From the NCBI GenBank assembly GCA_944989445.1, contig CALYLW010000434.1:182001-246000 (forward strand): DNA of 64,000 nt, written 5' to 3'. Under the pieces are notes generated by a model. That model did no database searches and was not told the origin of the DNA. It saw nothing but the letters and a program-made list of their open reading frames with translations. The position numbers were made by a program, and so were the translations under genes. This stretch comes from Ampullaceana balthica (Eukaryota; Mollusca; Gastropoda; Lymnaeidae). Shown in pieces: positions 33,431 through 48,082 of this stretch. Positions within the stretch are counted from its first letter, which is position 1; each line of letters begins with the position of its first letter.

Positions 33431-33577
33431 TAAAATATAATTCTCTCCAGAGTTCCTTCTTTTCATTCACTCACAGTCGTTTCCCCAAACCCACCCCATT
33501 TTAACAACTGTGTCTTTCAGGAAGTCTTCACCCGTCACTAAATCATTAGCGGCGTATGCAACGCCGCGGGTCAGCTA

Positions 33578-33578
<1 letters not shown>

Positions 33579-33648
<70 letters not shown>

Positions 33649-33655
33649 TATATAT
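33579..33655. repeat. (TA)n microsatellite
   Basis: TA run directly after the CTAG end of the foldback composite, so insertion into, or growth from, a TA tract is likely. Confidence 0.9.
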
Positions 33656-34227
33656 GGAGAGTGGCATTTTCGATCAACTGCAGAATTTTGATCTGGTGGA
33701 AGATTAAAAAAAATAGTAATTCCTCCTCAAAAATCCTCTACAGTCTCCTTGTGCTACTTACTACAGCTGAGCTTAACTTGAAATATAGTTTGATAAGTAC
33801 CAACGGTAACATGGCCAATATTCTTATAGATAAAGAAACATAATGGAAAATTAATTATCCAGTGAAGCACACATTTCCTAAATGCATTTAGAAGTCAATA
33901 GTAGATTAAATCAGAGGCGTTACTAAAATTGGTGTCACCCAGTTTCGTAGCTTATGGTGTCCCCCCCCCCTTTTTACGACCTACCCCTTGGAACTCCTCC
34001 AAGTCTGCCAGTGCCAAATAACGGGAACCAGTATAATTTTACGATTTAGAGTCCTCTCTTGTGATGGTGCCACCCTGTGCTGTCCGAAACCCCCGCCCCC
34101 TCCTAGTGACACCTCTGATAATAATAATTGAATGAAAATTGTTTTTGATAGCTTGAATCTTTAGGCTTTGAAAAGCTCACTGCAATAAGACAACAGGAAG
34201 AAGCTTAAGGTTTAAATGTAAGATAGA
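33656..34227. mobile_element. Spacer with MITE ending CAGAGGCGTTACTA
   Basis: 33912-34118 has inverted ends CAGAGGCGTTACTAAAATTGG and CCTAGTGACACCTCTG, with C-rich GGTGTCCCCCC and GTGCCACCCTG inside, a relative of CAGTGGCGTCACTAGG elements. No clear duplication. The rest is non-coding. Confidence 0.55.
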
Positions 34228-34276
34228 TCTTATTTTATCTGTTATAGACGCTCCTTCTACACAGAAGATTACGTCT
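34228..34276 (-). mobile_element. Truncated SINE 3' end
   Basis: Minus strand: CTTCTGTGTAGAAGGAGCGT, CTATAACAGATAAAATAAG; the 3' end of the 63074-63357 SINE family. Confidence 0.65.
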
Positions 34277-35098
34277 CCGACACTGGTCGTGAAATAACCC
34301 AAAGTCTATAGCTAATCAGGAAGTGATTCAAATTACCCGGTATGTTTTAAGAAATAGATCAGTCGAGTGGAGCTGAAGAACACGTGGATTGTTAGGTTTC
34401 GTATTGTCTTATGGTCTTCGTAGCAATAGGAAATTTATGAGAAATTGTGTTCCAGGAAGGGGCAAATAGAAATATGTGGAGGTCAATGTAAAATTAAGAT
34501 CAATGACACTGTCGTCAGGAGGTTTTGTTTAGTCAACACGAAGAAGGCCAAATTAAACATACAATGTTCCATACAAAAACACAACAAACAAACAGAAAAC
34601 AAACAAAAAAGCAATTTTAAAAAAGCAAACAAATAACACATAAACTTTTGCACTCACATACGCCATCGGCCGGCCACCCACCCACCCCCCACACACACAC
34701 ACAAACACACACGGACGCACTCACGCACGCACGCAGGCACGAACACACATAATTTGACAAAGTTCTTTGAAATTCACCTTTGAAGTCAAGGAATCAGGAG
34801 TAATTAAGAATAAAATATAAAAACAACATACGATAGGAATTTTAGACTTGTAATTATTGCTGACACTCAAAACTTTGGAATATAACACATGGTTAAGCTG
34901 TTGACCTGTCACGTAAAACATAACAGCAAGCATTCAAAACAAAGACACCTCCCCTCGCCGTAGGACGCCACGCCCATTCACACATACGGCGTTTAGATTT
35001 GACATCTATTGAGCAATGACTTGACATTAATGGTTTGATTTTCCCCGGAAAAAGATTGAAGCATAATTGAAGTCTTAATGGGATAACATGATAATTCT
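34277..35098. other. Intergenic with CA-rich tract
   Basis: No gene. 34672-34750 is C/A-rich (CCACCCACCC, CACACACA, CGCACGCACG), a degenerate dinucleotide repeat. Confidence 0.5.
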
Positions 35099-37880
<2,782 letters not shown>

Positions 37881-38660
37881 AAGTGCGGGTATTTTTCTAG
37901 TATATATATATATGAATGTCTGTTTTGTTGTTTGTCATTTATGCCTTTCTACACCGTTTCTCCGATCACCATAAACTTTATGAGTTATTGAGTACGCTCT
38001 TGGAATGGTTACTGACGGATGTAATTATTTTAATTAACTGATTCAAGGCCAGGGGCCAAAAAAGTAGTTTTTCCTACTATAAACTATATACAATTAGTTT
38101 AATCCTTAGCTACTGGTTAAACTGGATCTTGAGCAAACTTGTTATATAAAAACTTGATGGCCTATATTAAAATGCTATAATATAGAGTATAAAATGCTAT
38201 TGCCTATTTCTTCGGGGCCAGGGCCCCAAAATCTTTTTTCTCTAAGCAGTTTAAGATTTTGTTCCCCATTCGATTATAGGGAATTGAACTCCTAATGCCC
38301 CTTTCTTCGCGGTAACTCATGGCCCAAAATTATTTTTTTTACTTTTATGAGCTTTATTTAAAAAAAAATTATTGACCAAACTTGATAGAAAATAACTAAA
38401 TGGGTCATTTAAAAAGGGCCATTGAAACCCTGATGGTGATTTATTCGGGTCTAGGGCTCTAGATTCAGATATGCAGGGTTTAGAACTTTACATCTCGCAC
38501 CGATTGGGCCGGGGGAGTGAGGGCATGTTTGTTCTTATTTAAGGTTTATTAGTATTGTCGTGAATCTAGTCACCAAATGGTTGAGAACCTATTGCCTCTG
38601 GTTTGAGGTCGAAACGTCCTGGGATCGAAGTGTCCGGGGTCGAAACGTCAGTAATTACTT
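37881..38660. repeat. Reverse relative of the 21.7-25.3 kb array
   Basis: Begins with a CCCGC..GCGGG hairpin and TTTTTCTAG before TATATATA (37868-37914), then TTCTCCGATCACC.., CTTCGGGGCCAGGGCCCCAA and TAGGGAATTGAACTCCTAAT, inverted relative to the array. 38606-38650 holds GGTCGAAACGTCC and GGGGTCGAAACGTC, the reverse of the motif array at 49343-49680. Confidence 0.65.
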
Positions 38661-39381
38661 TTATTTATATAAGCTTTTAAAGTACTTTTTTCAGTCGCTC
38701 ACCCTCATACTTTAGGAAGATTTTGAATAGAGTTGCAATATATTTGTTCTAATTATCAATCATTGAGGATCGGGTCCCTTAAGGTTTTTTTTACCCCTTT
38801 ATGTAAGCTATATACATATTATTTATTTATCCGATCACAATGAAACTTGTGAAATTGTTTAGTACACTTGCTCTTAATTTTCTGGCATAAATAATGTTTA
38901 ATTGACAACTCATATATTTCATTAAAAAATAGATTTTTAAGTATGATACTGAAAGATGTAAATGACCACTTCGAGGTGCTAGTAGTATGGTAGATAAGAT
39001 ATTTAAAAAAAAGTATTTTGCCTGGTAGGGTGAGCTTCGATTGTAAATTTAATCAAAAGATAAATGATTAAAGACCAATAAAATACTTTTTTTTCTAGTA
39101 TAATAATAATAAAATCATTATCTAATGTAAGTCAGGCAGAAATGTGGGTCACTTAATAAAAGAGAAAAGCAATTATTTGCTTAAAATTGTGCAAATGTAT
39201 GGGTAATTTAAAATAATAGTTTCTATTACTTTACTTGTAGTAGTTAATCATTTAAATTTCAACAAATGCGTTCCACAAAAAAACCTTTCAGAATTAAAGG
39301 TTGCTTGTCTACGTAGCCGATGTATAAACGTGGACAAGAGTAAACAGGATATTTCTTTTATTTGTTTTTGTTTAAAATCAG
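38661..39381. other. Intergenic before the orphan exon
   Basis: A TTTATCCGATCACAATGAAAC block (38837) is another repeat relative. No upstream exon for 39382-39579 was found. It ends in a T-rich tract and ATCAG acceptor. Confidence 0.4.
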
Positions 39382-39579
39382 CTTAGATTGCATACAGAAA
39401 TATTTGCTAAAACCCCACCAGGTATGAAAGAGTATAGTAATGTCAGGTCTATCGATGAACTTGGCGCTGGCCAAAGATTACCCAAGCGACTCTTTCGGTC
39501 AATGAATGAAGTGCCGCCTGACGTCAAGGCCTGTCCAGACCCAATCCGTCGGGGACATGTTTGGTCGCGCTACCTGTAG
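39382..39579 (+). CDS. Orphan terminal exon, 65 codons, unassigned
   Basis: A T-rich tract and AAAATCAG acceptor (ending 39381) open a 65-codon reading frame closed by TAG at 39577-39579. It reads like real coding: balanced codon use, few low-complexity runs and higher GC than its surroundings. The peptide contains KTPPGMKEYSNVRSIDELGA, LPKRLFRSMNEVPPDVK and ends RRGHVWSRYL. It is basic and has no membrane segment. I do not recognise the family. It is probably the last exon of a plus-strand gene whose other exons are upstream in repeat-filled DNA or outside the window, or a stranded remnant of one. AATAAA at 39784-39789 could be its poly(A) signal. Confidence reflects coding character, not identity. 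Confidence 0.55.
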   Translation, partial: LRLHTEIFAKTPPGMKEYSNVRSIDELGAGQRLPKRLFRSMNEVPPDVKACPDPIRRGHVWSRYL

Positions 39580-42500
39580 AAAGATCACAAATATTATTTT
39601 ACCGTATGTTCCCCTCCCCCAACCTCCAAATCCAGAACCCAAAAACTGGATCGTGAGGATCAGAGACGATTATTGGTGCTGGTTGGTTTATTTTATAATC
39701 CTAATTTTTCTATGTACTTTCTTTATATTTTAGCTACATTCTTTATTATGAATAAAACAGTCCTGTTAAACTATGTTTACTAAAATAAAGCGTATAAAAA
39801 TCAATTCAAATTTTCAATTTATCTTTTATTTGTGTTTTATTAGTAAAAACACAATCACGAATCTTTTAGAAAAAATATTTAGATAAATGCTTTAGCAAGC
39901 ACACATTGTAGTTTTCAAACCAAATCTTGACGAAATTCATTTCGTGTTCAATTATATTAGGAACATGTGTATGTCTGCGGTTTAAAAACAAAAGTCAAGT
40001 GTAACAACAACAAATATAAGTTATATAGAGTGAGAATTTTGCTGTCATTTAACGGTAGTTTAACATGTGGTCAGTGCTAGATTTCATTTACACCATAGTA
40101 TACTTGACCACGATACCATGACTTGCCATTAAAGTGGACCGTCAAAATGTCGTTACGAGTAATTATGTTATGTAAACTGTTGGGTTGTACTTTTGGAGTT
40201 CAGTAAAAACTTCTCGTTTCGTCTATATCTCTACCAATATATCATCCTATATCGTTACTGTTGCACCCAAATGAAAATCTCACTTCCTAAAGATAAACTA
40301 AGTAAAGATGTGTGATCAAATATGAGAAATTAACATTTCTAGCCCAGCAAAATGCATACATTTTACTAAAAGAAAATAATTTATACCATTAAAGATGAAT
40401 GGTCCTTAAATGAATCATGAAATAAATGTGATTTGTTTGCAATAGTTGGCGAAACTTCGTGCCTTCAATAGAGGACTTTAACACACATTAATTTCCCCAT
40501 GCAACGCACTGTACATAGAATGAGAGCAATGGTAACAGAATTCTCACAGCTGCAGTTGCTAATTTGCCATCTAATGACGAATTTCAAAATCAATAACTCA
40601 TCATGCCAGGTTCTTGGAATTTATTTTATCTAATTTTTTACCTAATTAATGAGATGCATTTTATACACATCAAAGCTAAGATATATTTAATTCTCTTTTC
40701 AGCTATAATAAGTAGATAAAAATGCAAATATCAGCTAATTTCGATAAAATTAAATATTCTATTTAAAAAATGACATATTCACAGATACATTTTGGCCTTC
40801 TTATTATTTTTATTTTGATCAGTTACCTGAAAGTTAAAACAAATAAGGGATACACCACTTTAGTTTTTGTTAACAATTTTAAAAATAACAACCCCCTTTC
40901 AGACCATGGCGGCCTATGGGGCAAGTGAAGTAGCGTTCACAAGTTTCATTGAGCCACCACTAACGAGCAAGGGATTGCGTGGCTAGCACAATGTCCCGGG
41001 GGCCTTGCCAGTTAAAAATAATCATTTTATTTATTATGTAATATCTTTTATTTTTAAAGTAATTTTCTCGATAGCTTCTAAATAAATTATTCCTATGGCC
41101 AATGCTTTCCCCAAGCAAAGTACAAACCCGTTGGCTGATTGATTTTTGTTCATGTTCATTGTACTCCGATTTATTTATTTTTAAGAATATATATTTTTTA
41201 TCACAAGATTTAAAACCAATGCTTTTCTTTCCAAATGTATAAAAACCAGCATTGCCCACAAGCGTCGTATATCTTTTAGCACAGTTCGATAAATTTAAAC
41301 ACGAGAACTCCACATTATCAGCTGGAGACAAAGTCGTGTCTAGACACAGGTTCAGAATTTCTCAGGAAAATTTTATTTCTAATAAAAGTTTTGCTCATGT
41401 GTGATCACTTATTATATTTGCAACGATTGGTTTAAAGGTTAATGAAATGGTCAAATGAGATAAGAAGGTTCGTGTTCAAATCGTATAATCTCTGTTGAAT
41501 ATTATCACATGTGTGTAGATGCATTCATTATTTTTATCTGTTCTATTTTTGATTTAAGGTAAGAGTTAAATTGTATAGACATTTATTGAGAAATTTAAAA
41601 TAGCCGGCAGCTTGTAATGGTGCAGACGTTCAACATAAATTTATTGTGTGCTGATTTTTAAAATAGCAACCAGTCGTCCCGTCTACGTACATGTTAACAT
41701 GGCTACAAGTTGTCGTGTCATGTCAATCAATGAACTAAATGACGTGTGTGCGTAACTGCAAACTCTCACCTACCAATAGCTAACCAATGTTTTAAAGTCA
41801 TTTCTTGACAAGGGGTTATACCGGAATAGATTATGAATAGAAAGAATCAGGTGTGTGTGCAGCGTCCCAACTAAAATGTGTGTCAATTTGTCTGTTAAGT
41901 TCATGTGTCTAGAAGATTTTTAAAGCTAGGGTGTTGACGGGTGCGGTTGAATTAATGCTGTCAATCGCGGTTATTAATGTCGAGGCGTCGAACGAGCGTC
42001 AGTAACTGTAGTTAACAACGCTGTTTCAACCAGTGCCCTCAAATTTAGCGCGTCTACAGTAACAGTTGTCATAACTTCAATGTGTCAGCTATTGTGCTGT
42101 AATTAATGTTAGAGGCAAGTAGGTTTAAAGTTTAAATTAATGACGTAAATTAGTTTGGTTTCGAATTGTGGCCCGTATGTGCAACTTAAAGTTTTCAAAA
42201 ATTATGTTGTTAATGAATTCTTTTATAATTTTATCTTTTGCGGGGGATTGGGGGTTGGTTGTGGTGTGAAGATCCCATAACTTGTTTATGTTAATGTGAA
42301 GATACCACAACTTCTTCATGTTAATGTGAAGATCCCATAACTTGTTTATGTTAATTATTTATTGTGGCTTAATTTACGATGTCAGCAAATGTTATGGGCT
42401 TTATCTAACACGTGAGGGTATATTTGTGTTTTATAGCAGAGAGGTTCAATTCTTGGATCTTATCTCCTTCTTGGTCTTTAGGGCCCAACATCGATACATC

Positions 42501-43197
42501 GATCACGGGCAAATATTATTACGTCGATCAGGGCCCAATATCGTTACATCGATCAGGGCCTAATATTGATAGACTGATAAGGGCCCAACATCTATAATTC
42601 AGTGTCTCATGTACACAGATGCGTTTACAATGTTTTAGTCCTACTTAAGAGGATACTCCACAAGTCGAAAGGGCAGCTCAGCGGGAGGTTTGAAATAAAG
42701 TAAGATGCAGGCGCAATGTGGTGCAGCTCGCTTGTTTCCGTGGTTGAATTTGGTTACGATTGATAAAGAGAGATGGAAACCACTCTGTTTGTTACTTGAT
42801 TCAACTTGGCATTCTTTGATAGACGCAATTTTTAATTACATTTATTTAAAACAAAAAATAATTGAAGAATTCAAAGCCTACAAACTTTAAAAAGTATTTC
42901 TTTTAGTTAATACTTTAACAACATTGAATTTTGTATTTAACTAAAGCAAATTCAGCATATCGGCTAATACATTTATTAATAGAGATACAGAATTGATCCG
43001 ATTTCATAATTACTAACTTATACATACATAACTCTGAGATTGCAGAATGTTCATACACAACAAATTAACTTTCTTAAGCTGATCTATTTGACTGTTCACT
43101 AATAGTTAGAGTTAAATAAATTTGACTTAAAGATTTTTCATAAATAGTGACTTAGCCTTAAATAACTTAATAAACGTCTTGTATCTTTGACATTTCA
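39580..43197. other. Intergenic with two small tandem repeats
   Basis: Mostly unremarkable. 42263-42355 is a 30-bp repeat, three copies, of TGTGAAGATCCCATAACTTG. 42480-42597 is about four units of near 28 bp built on GGGCCCAACATCGATACATC. A GC-richer block near 40898-41010 (ACCATGGCGGCCTATGGGGC) looks like a dispersed repeat. A minus-strand open stretch at 40960-41331 has no recognisable motif. Confidence 0.5.
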
Positions 43198-43445
43198 GAG
43201 CGTGGCCAAACGATCCATCTAAGAGCTGTTGCTCTTTTGAAAATTGTCATAAACACTTCTAGCCGCATCAGGATTCTTTGAGAAAGAGCAATCTTCGGAG
43301 CAAACCAAGTTACTAATTAAAGAATCTTGAATTTTTAGTCTCTCAATTTTAAGCAATAAAATTTAAAATAAAAATAAAAATATTTTTAAAAAAACTATTT
43401 TTCAAAATATTTGTGAAACAGCTTCATTGAAGAAATAATTTGAGT
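43198..43445 (+). promoter_or_regulatory. 5' UTR exon candidate of receptor-like gene 4
   Basis: TTTGACATTTCAG ends at 43198, a good acceptor, leaving a 247-nt 5' UTR before the ATG at 43446. No core promoter was recognised. Confidence 0.4.
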
Positions 43446-43889
43446 ATGATCTATAAACTAAAAATATTTATATTTTGTCACATTCTGTTACTCTTACATT
43501 TGACAATGGTGTACTCCATGAATTGCCAGACCAACGAGTCATGTCAGCGAGAGAGCCAGATGATTTGCCAAGATCCTGCTCACTATAGACACGCCGTGTG
43601 TATACCTGATGGGCAATGTTTATCTCAATGCTTGCCATGTCAAGTGTGTGGACTGGGGAATGCACTGTATTTGGTTTATGAGTTGGTGCAGTGCAGTGCA
43701 TACAGCAATACGGTGTGCTGTGATAAAGATGACGACATGAGGAACTGTAATAACAACACATATGACGTCAGTGTGACATCAGCAGAGCTAAATAATGCCG
43801 GTCCGGTTGTGATACGTCACATCCGACTAGGAATCATAGCCGTAGCTTGTCTTTCTTCATGTATTATATACTTGGAAGTTTTTTCATAA
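43446..43889 (+). CDS. TNFR-like single-CRD surface protein, gene 4 (rearranged Cys)
   Basis: 147 residues from ATG 43446. Signal peptide about 1-24 (MIYKLKIFIFCHILLLLHLT). Cys at 27, 33, 41, 52, 58, 62, 65, 68, 83, 91, 92 and 101. From Cys62 the family pattern holds (CLPCQVCGLG, 14 residues, SAYSNTVCC), but the front half differs: no opening C-x2-C, one Cys moved to 52, and the last Cys 8 rather than 11 residues after the pair. Total Cys number stays 12, so pairing was probably rewired, not lost. The C-terminus RLGIIAVACLSSCIIYLEVF follows a basic RHIR; it may be a GPI signal or a tail-less membrane anchor. The most diverged of the five. Confidence 0.82.
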   Translation: MIYKLKIFIFCHILLLLHLTMVYSMNCQTNESCQRESQMICQDPAHYRHAVCIPDGQCLSQCLPCQVCGLGNALYLVYELVQCSAYSNTVCCDKDDDMRNCNNNTYDVSVTSAELNNAGPVVIRHIRLGIIAVACLSSCIIYLEVFS

Positions 43890-44501
43890 CGCTATCAAAG
43901 TCCAAGAGATTTGCCACTATATATAACTATGTATGGGAGTTGGTTCATCTTGAAATATGGGAGTTATATAATTTGGACTAAGAAATCATGAACTCCCACT
44001 GATAGAGAGTTACTGTGATATATTTAGGAGCGGATCAATTGAATTTATGCGAGAGGTTTATTTTACGTGTCTTGCAGTTTAGTTCAATATGTGATAATAC
44101 TGCACGGTTTGTGCCGCTTGCCTACACAGTTGGTGCTTCTGTATAGCTTAAAATAATAGCCTTGCAAAGTCTTAATTAACAGGCAAGTTGGATATAACAT
44201 AAAATTAAATTAAAGAATGAAAATAGACAAAAATCAAATTGCGTCCTAGTGACAGAGACCTACGTTATACTCGCCTTGGATTATACAGCATACCAGTTAC
44301 AGTGAGCTCGTGAACTCTCTTATTAACTTACTGACGGTTAAGGCGAATCAGCGGGAGAAAGATTGGGTGTAGTTGTAGAAACTGTTGTCAGTTGAACTTA
44401 ATCAGTTTGTGAATTAACATTGACGGGCCAAATACTATTACTATGACAAAATACTGACTTCTGACTGAAATGTGTTTAATCCCTGGCTTTTGTGTGATGA
44501 C
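43890..44501. other. 3' flank of gene 4
   Basis: No clear AATAAA within the first 300 bases. Non-coding. Confidence 0.35.
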
Positions 44502-44512
44502 TTTTGATTAGT

Positions 44513-44672
44513 GAACAAAATATGGGCGAGACTGCAATCAGGCATGTAGATTAGTAGATGGATAACATGTAAACAGGGTATGAGTGAGCCTGACAAGACG
44601 TCACGAAACAGCATTTTGGGACGTCTTGTAAGGCTTGCTCATACCCTGTTTACATGTTATCCATCTACTGGA
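44513..44672. mobile_element. Long-TIR foldback element, copy 2
   Basis: 160-bp element whose arms AGTAGATGGATAACATGTAA.. and ..TTACATGTTATCCATCTACT pair over about 50 bp with a short centre. The left extension ATGGGCGAGACTGCAATCAG matches copy 1. Flanked by the 11-bp direct repeat TTTTGATTAGT (44502-44512 and 44673-44683). Confidence 0.8.
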
Positions 44673-44683
44673 TTTTGATTAGT

Positions 44684-46770
44684 AGTTTGATGGAATACTC
44701 CCCTGTGACATGGCAGTCTTTGTGTTAAGGTCATGGACGGTGATCTGTAATAATATAAGATGTCTTGCTACTTTCATAAAATATTAAAACCTTTATGGGG
44801 CCTGATAAATCTTATTTTAATATTTTTTTAAATAAATTATATAAAATACTTTTATTTTTGTGTTTCATTGGAACATTTCATAAAGAAAATAAAAAACATT
44901 AATACGAAAATGGATAGAAAGAAAAAAGAAAAAAAATTATTTACCAGGTTTTAGCAAATATTGATTGTAAAGACATGTAAATGAAATGTGTCCCAGTTTC
45001 TTAACATAAAAAGATACATTCTAAGGGAGGTAAAGTTTGGGGGTGATAAAATCAATAAATAAAATCAGTTACTTCCCTGTTTATGAAAAATTTATTTTAA
45101 CAGGAAGTGTTTGTAGCGATGGAAAGATTTGAACACAAAATTTGTTTAAAGTTCAAGTTTTTCTTTCCGGCAATTCTTTGAAATTGCAAATAATTTTTTA
45201 AAAATTTCTACAAGACAAACATCAATGGCAAATATAATTTAAAAGTAAAAAAAAACAAAAAAACTCAGTTTTTGAGGAAACTCCTTTGCTTCTACCTGAT
45301 TATATTTGTTTTATGGGAACATGCAAATTTTGAATTTATATATCATGTATATTCTTAAAATAACAGTTTTAAATGTAAGCTGTGAGCGATCTTTTCTCTT
45401 ATTAGTGTTGATATGGAAGCATTACAGCAAACTGATTAAGATTAGCTTCTTGAACAAATTGTGACCGTGAAATTAAAGAAAAAATAATTTTGTTTAGACT
45501 TTTGTCAATGACAGTGAATAGTGAGCCATGTGTCTATACATTTGAATTCGCAGACACAACTTTATTAATAAAATTTTAAAATCGTTTTCCTTTTATCAAA
45601 GTGAAAAAAAGTGATTTAACGTTTTTGGTGGAGTTTAAGGTGGGGGTTAGAGGGGGGCGTTGTTAAGAATCCGGGGGCAAAGTTTCAGTGCTAGGCCCCT
45701 GATGTAAACAAACATATTTCCTAAAAGTAAAATATATATAAATAAAGTTATTAATAATTGCAATATTTTCTTTTACAAAAAATCATTATTACAAGAAAAA
45801 TCAAAATACATTTATAAATAATCATACAAATAAACAAAGACAAAAGAAATTTGAAGTTTACTTAGCTTCAATAATCATTTTGTAAGGTCTCAATGTCAAA
45901 ACATTTTTCTACTTCTAACAAATGAAAATGCTTTTTGGATGGAGAATCTTTTACAATTTAAATTTAAAAATTAAAAAAAAATAATAATAATAAAATAAAA
46001 AATAATAAGTACTCTAGCATGTGGTTCCCATGAAAAACTCCAGTATTTGTTATATCTCAGCTAAAAGTTTCAAAAAATGACGCCTAACTGCTGAATTTAT
46101 TTAACAAACACGGATTCAAGCAAAGATGTTTATCACAGACGAATAGATCGATAACTCTTGGCCTTAAGGAATGTGTCACAAAAAAAATTCAGTCCCTTTA
46201 AAACATATTTAAGTTTTTGTGACGACGCGCTGCGCAGGGGAAAAAACGGGTGTGGGGGGATCTGCCTTAACATATGACGTTTATATCATCATTATTTATT
46301 TTTCGTACAAAACGTGTATCGGTTATTCCCTGAGCCTTCTGAGGGCTGGCAGTCATTTATGAGGTAAAGCTCTAGATTCTAAAATAAACTTGATTAGTTA
46401 TAGAAATAACACCTCAGTCATATAGAACGTGTATTGAAGATTCATTTAAAAGATTTTAAAACCTTTTTGATATAACTATACCTTAAACGCAATATATTTT
46501 TAAAAATTGATTGAGAATTTACTAAAATTTAATGTATATATATATTTTAGCAAACAAAATTATAATATTTCCAACAACGTAAGATATATCCCTGATGTAA
46601 AGATAGAAATTATTTCTTTGTCATACTAGGTGAACTAAATAGAATGTCCTGACATAGTTTTTGTTAGTGTTTCATATATTAGATATTTACGGTCAATTAT
46701 CGCTGATACCTAACGCTGAGGGACATCACTCTGCATTTTTTAAAATTTTGCGTTGTAAGCAGTGCTGATT
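44684..46770. other. Intergenic, AT-rich
   Basis: No gene or clear repeat. A G-rich patch (GGTGGGGGTTAGAGGGGGGC) lies near 45640. Long A/T tracts dominate. Confidence 0.5.
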
Positions 46771-47375
46771 GAATCAAATAGTTATTTTTTGGTGCAGGCA
46801 GTAATTTGGTGCGCTGCTTTCTAAAATTAGTTTAAAAATCGTGTGGTGATTAGCACTGTAAAAATTATTATATAATTTAATGCTTTGTTTAATTTTCAGG
46901 AATATTTCGTATTTATCATACAAGGATAAGTTATTTGGGCTTTTGACCAAAAAAACAAAAAAAACAACCTCTATTTTAAATTACTTTGTGTACATTTAAG
47001 GTAGTTTAATATTACGTATCTATCATACAAGGACAAGTTTGTTGGGCTTTTGATAAAAGTGGGCACCGTAGGCGCCCTAAATAAAAGTGGGCGCCGCAGC
47101 ACAAACTATATTATATACATACTTTGTGTACATTTCAGGAATATTTCGTATTTATCATACAATGATAATTTACTTGGGTTTTTGACATAAAATTATAATT
47201 TTTTTATTTTAAAATATTTTTTTAAAATAAAATACTTTGTGTACATTTATGAAATTTTAATATTACGTATTTATCATACAAGGACGAGTTAATGGGCTTT
47301 TGAAAAAGGTTGGCGCCGTAGGCGCTCTTAAAAAAAGGGGGGAGGCGCCGCAGCACAAACTAGTATAATATAAAG
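46771..47375. repeat. Tandem repeat with GGCGCCG..GCCGCAGCACAAACTA
   Basis: Two larger units of about 240 bp, each made of TTTGTGTACATTT..TATTTATCATACAAGGA blocks and ending GGCGCCGCAGCACAAACTA (about 47103 and 47361). The second ends CTAG before T, like other hairpin/CTAG repeats here. The start (GGTGCGCTGCTTTCTAAAAT) matches the 15.8-kb repeat. Confidence 0.7.
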
Positions 47376-48000
47376 ATTTGATTTTGTTAGAGAATAACGC
47401 CACCAATTGATATTGTATAGTTTAAATATAACACAGCTTCGTTAACATGGTAATGATTAATACACTTATTTACAGCTTTTACTTTTGTTAATTGCTGTAA
47501 CACTCCACTTTATAACCTATTTCATGCACATCACCTCATTCTAAACCATCAGATGCCATGAAGTGTCAGCGCTACAGAATCCATTCATCATTCATGAATA
47601 AATATGTGTCAGCTAGTAACAGATTTTGTGCAAAATAAATTATAATTATAACAAAAATCTAAGTTGATAGTCTTATCCACAGATTATTTTTTTGTTATAT
47701 TTATAAAAAAAGAATATTTTTGTATCAATATAAACTTAACCAAAGGACTTTAGAAAAAGATCTTACTCGCTGAAAGCAGCATAGTTTACCTGCATAAAAA
47801 ACCGTAACAAAATTAATATGTAGAATCTACTAAGAAATAACATTTTAAGGAAAGCTAAGCTGTTTAATAAAATATTAATTAATGGGTATTACAAATTGGT
47901 ATAAATAATCTATTTGGAGACTCTATTTTGTCGATCTAATCACGCTGACATTGAAAACTTAAAAACAAATTATGTGCTATTTCAAAATTTAAACTTCTTC
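47376..48000. other. Intergenic
   Basis: AT-rich, nothing recognised. It is the convergent spacer beyond the end of gene 5. Confidence 0.45.
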
Positions 48001-48001
48001 A

Positions 48002-48007
48002 TTTATT
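48002..48007 (-). terminator. Poly(A) signal candidate of gene 5
   Basis: TTTATT on the plus strand is AATAAA on the minus strand, 75 bp after the gene 5 stop. Confidence 0.5.
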
Positions 48008-48082
48008 TCAAGTCTACTTGACATTTGTGGGACTCTTTCACAACTTCAGACATTGAATAATATCAAGCTTACATACAAGTAA

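Larger units (their letters stand above)
32250..33578. mobile_element. Foldback composite with hairpin/CTAG ends
   Basis: About 135-bp inverted arms (32250-32385 and 33441-33578) share AACCCACCCCATTTT, TTTCAGGAAGTC and AATCATTAGCGGCGTATGC. Each arm ends outward in a GC-rich hairpin (32261-32279, one mismatch; 33549-33567), then GGGTCAG and CTAG before T. A GC-rich hairpin just inside CTAG-T is how Helitron 3' ends look, but here both ends are of that type and inverted. A second unit of the same design nests at 32388-32676. The remainder is a tandem repeat (32686-33430). Not a protein gene. Confidence 0.7.

Noticed and set aside
40960..41331. 123-codon minus-strand open frame
   Set aside because: Lys/Asn/Tyr-rich as expected from AT-rich DNA, ends in what looks like a dispersed repeat, and shows no motif or splice partner.
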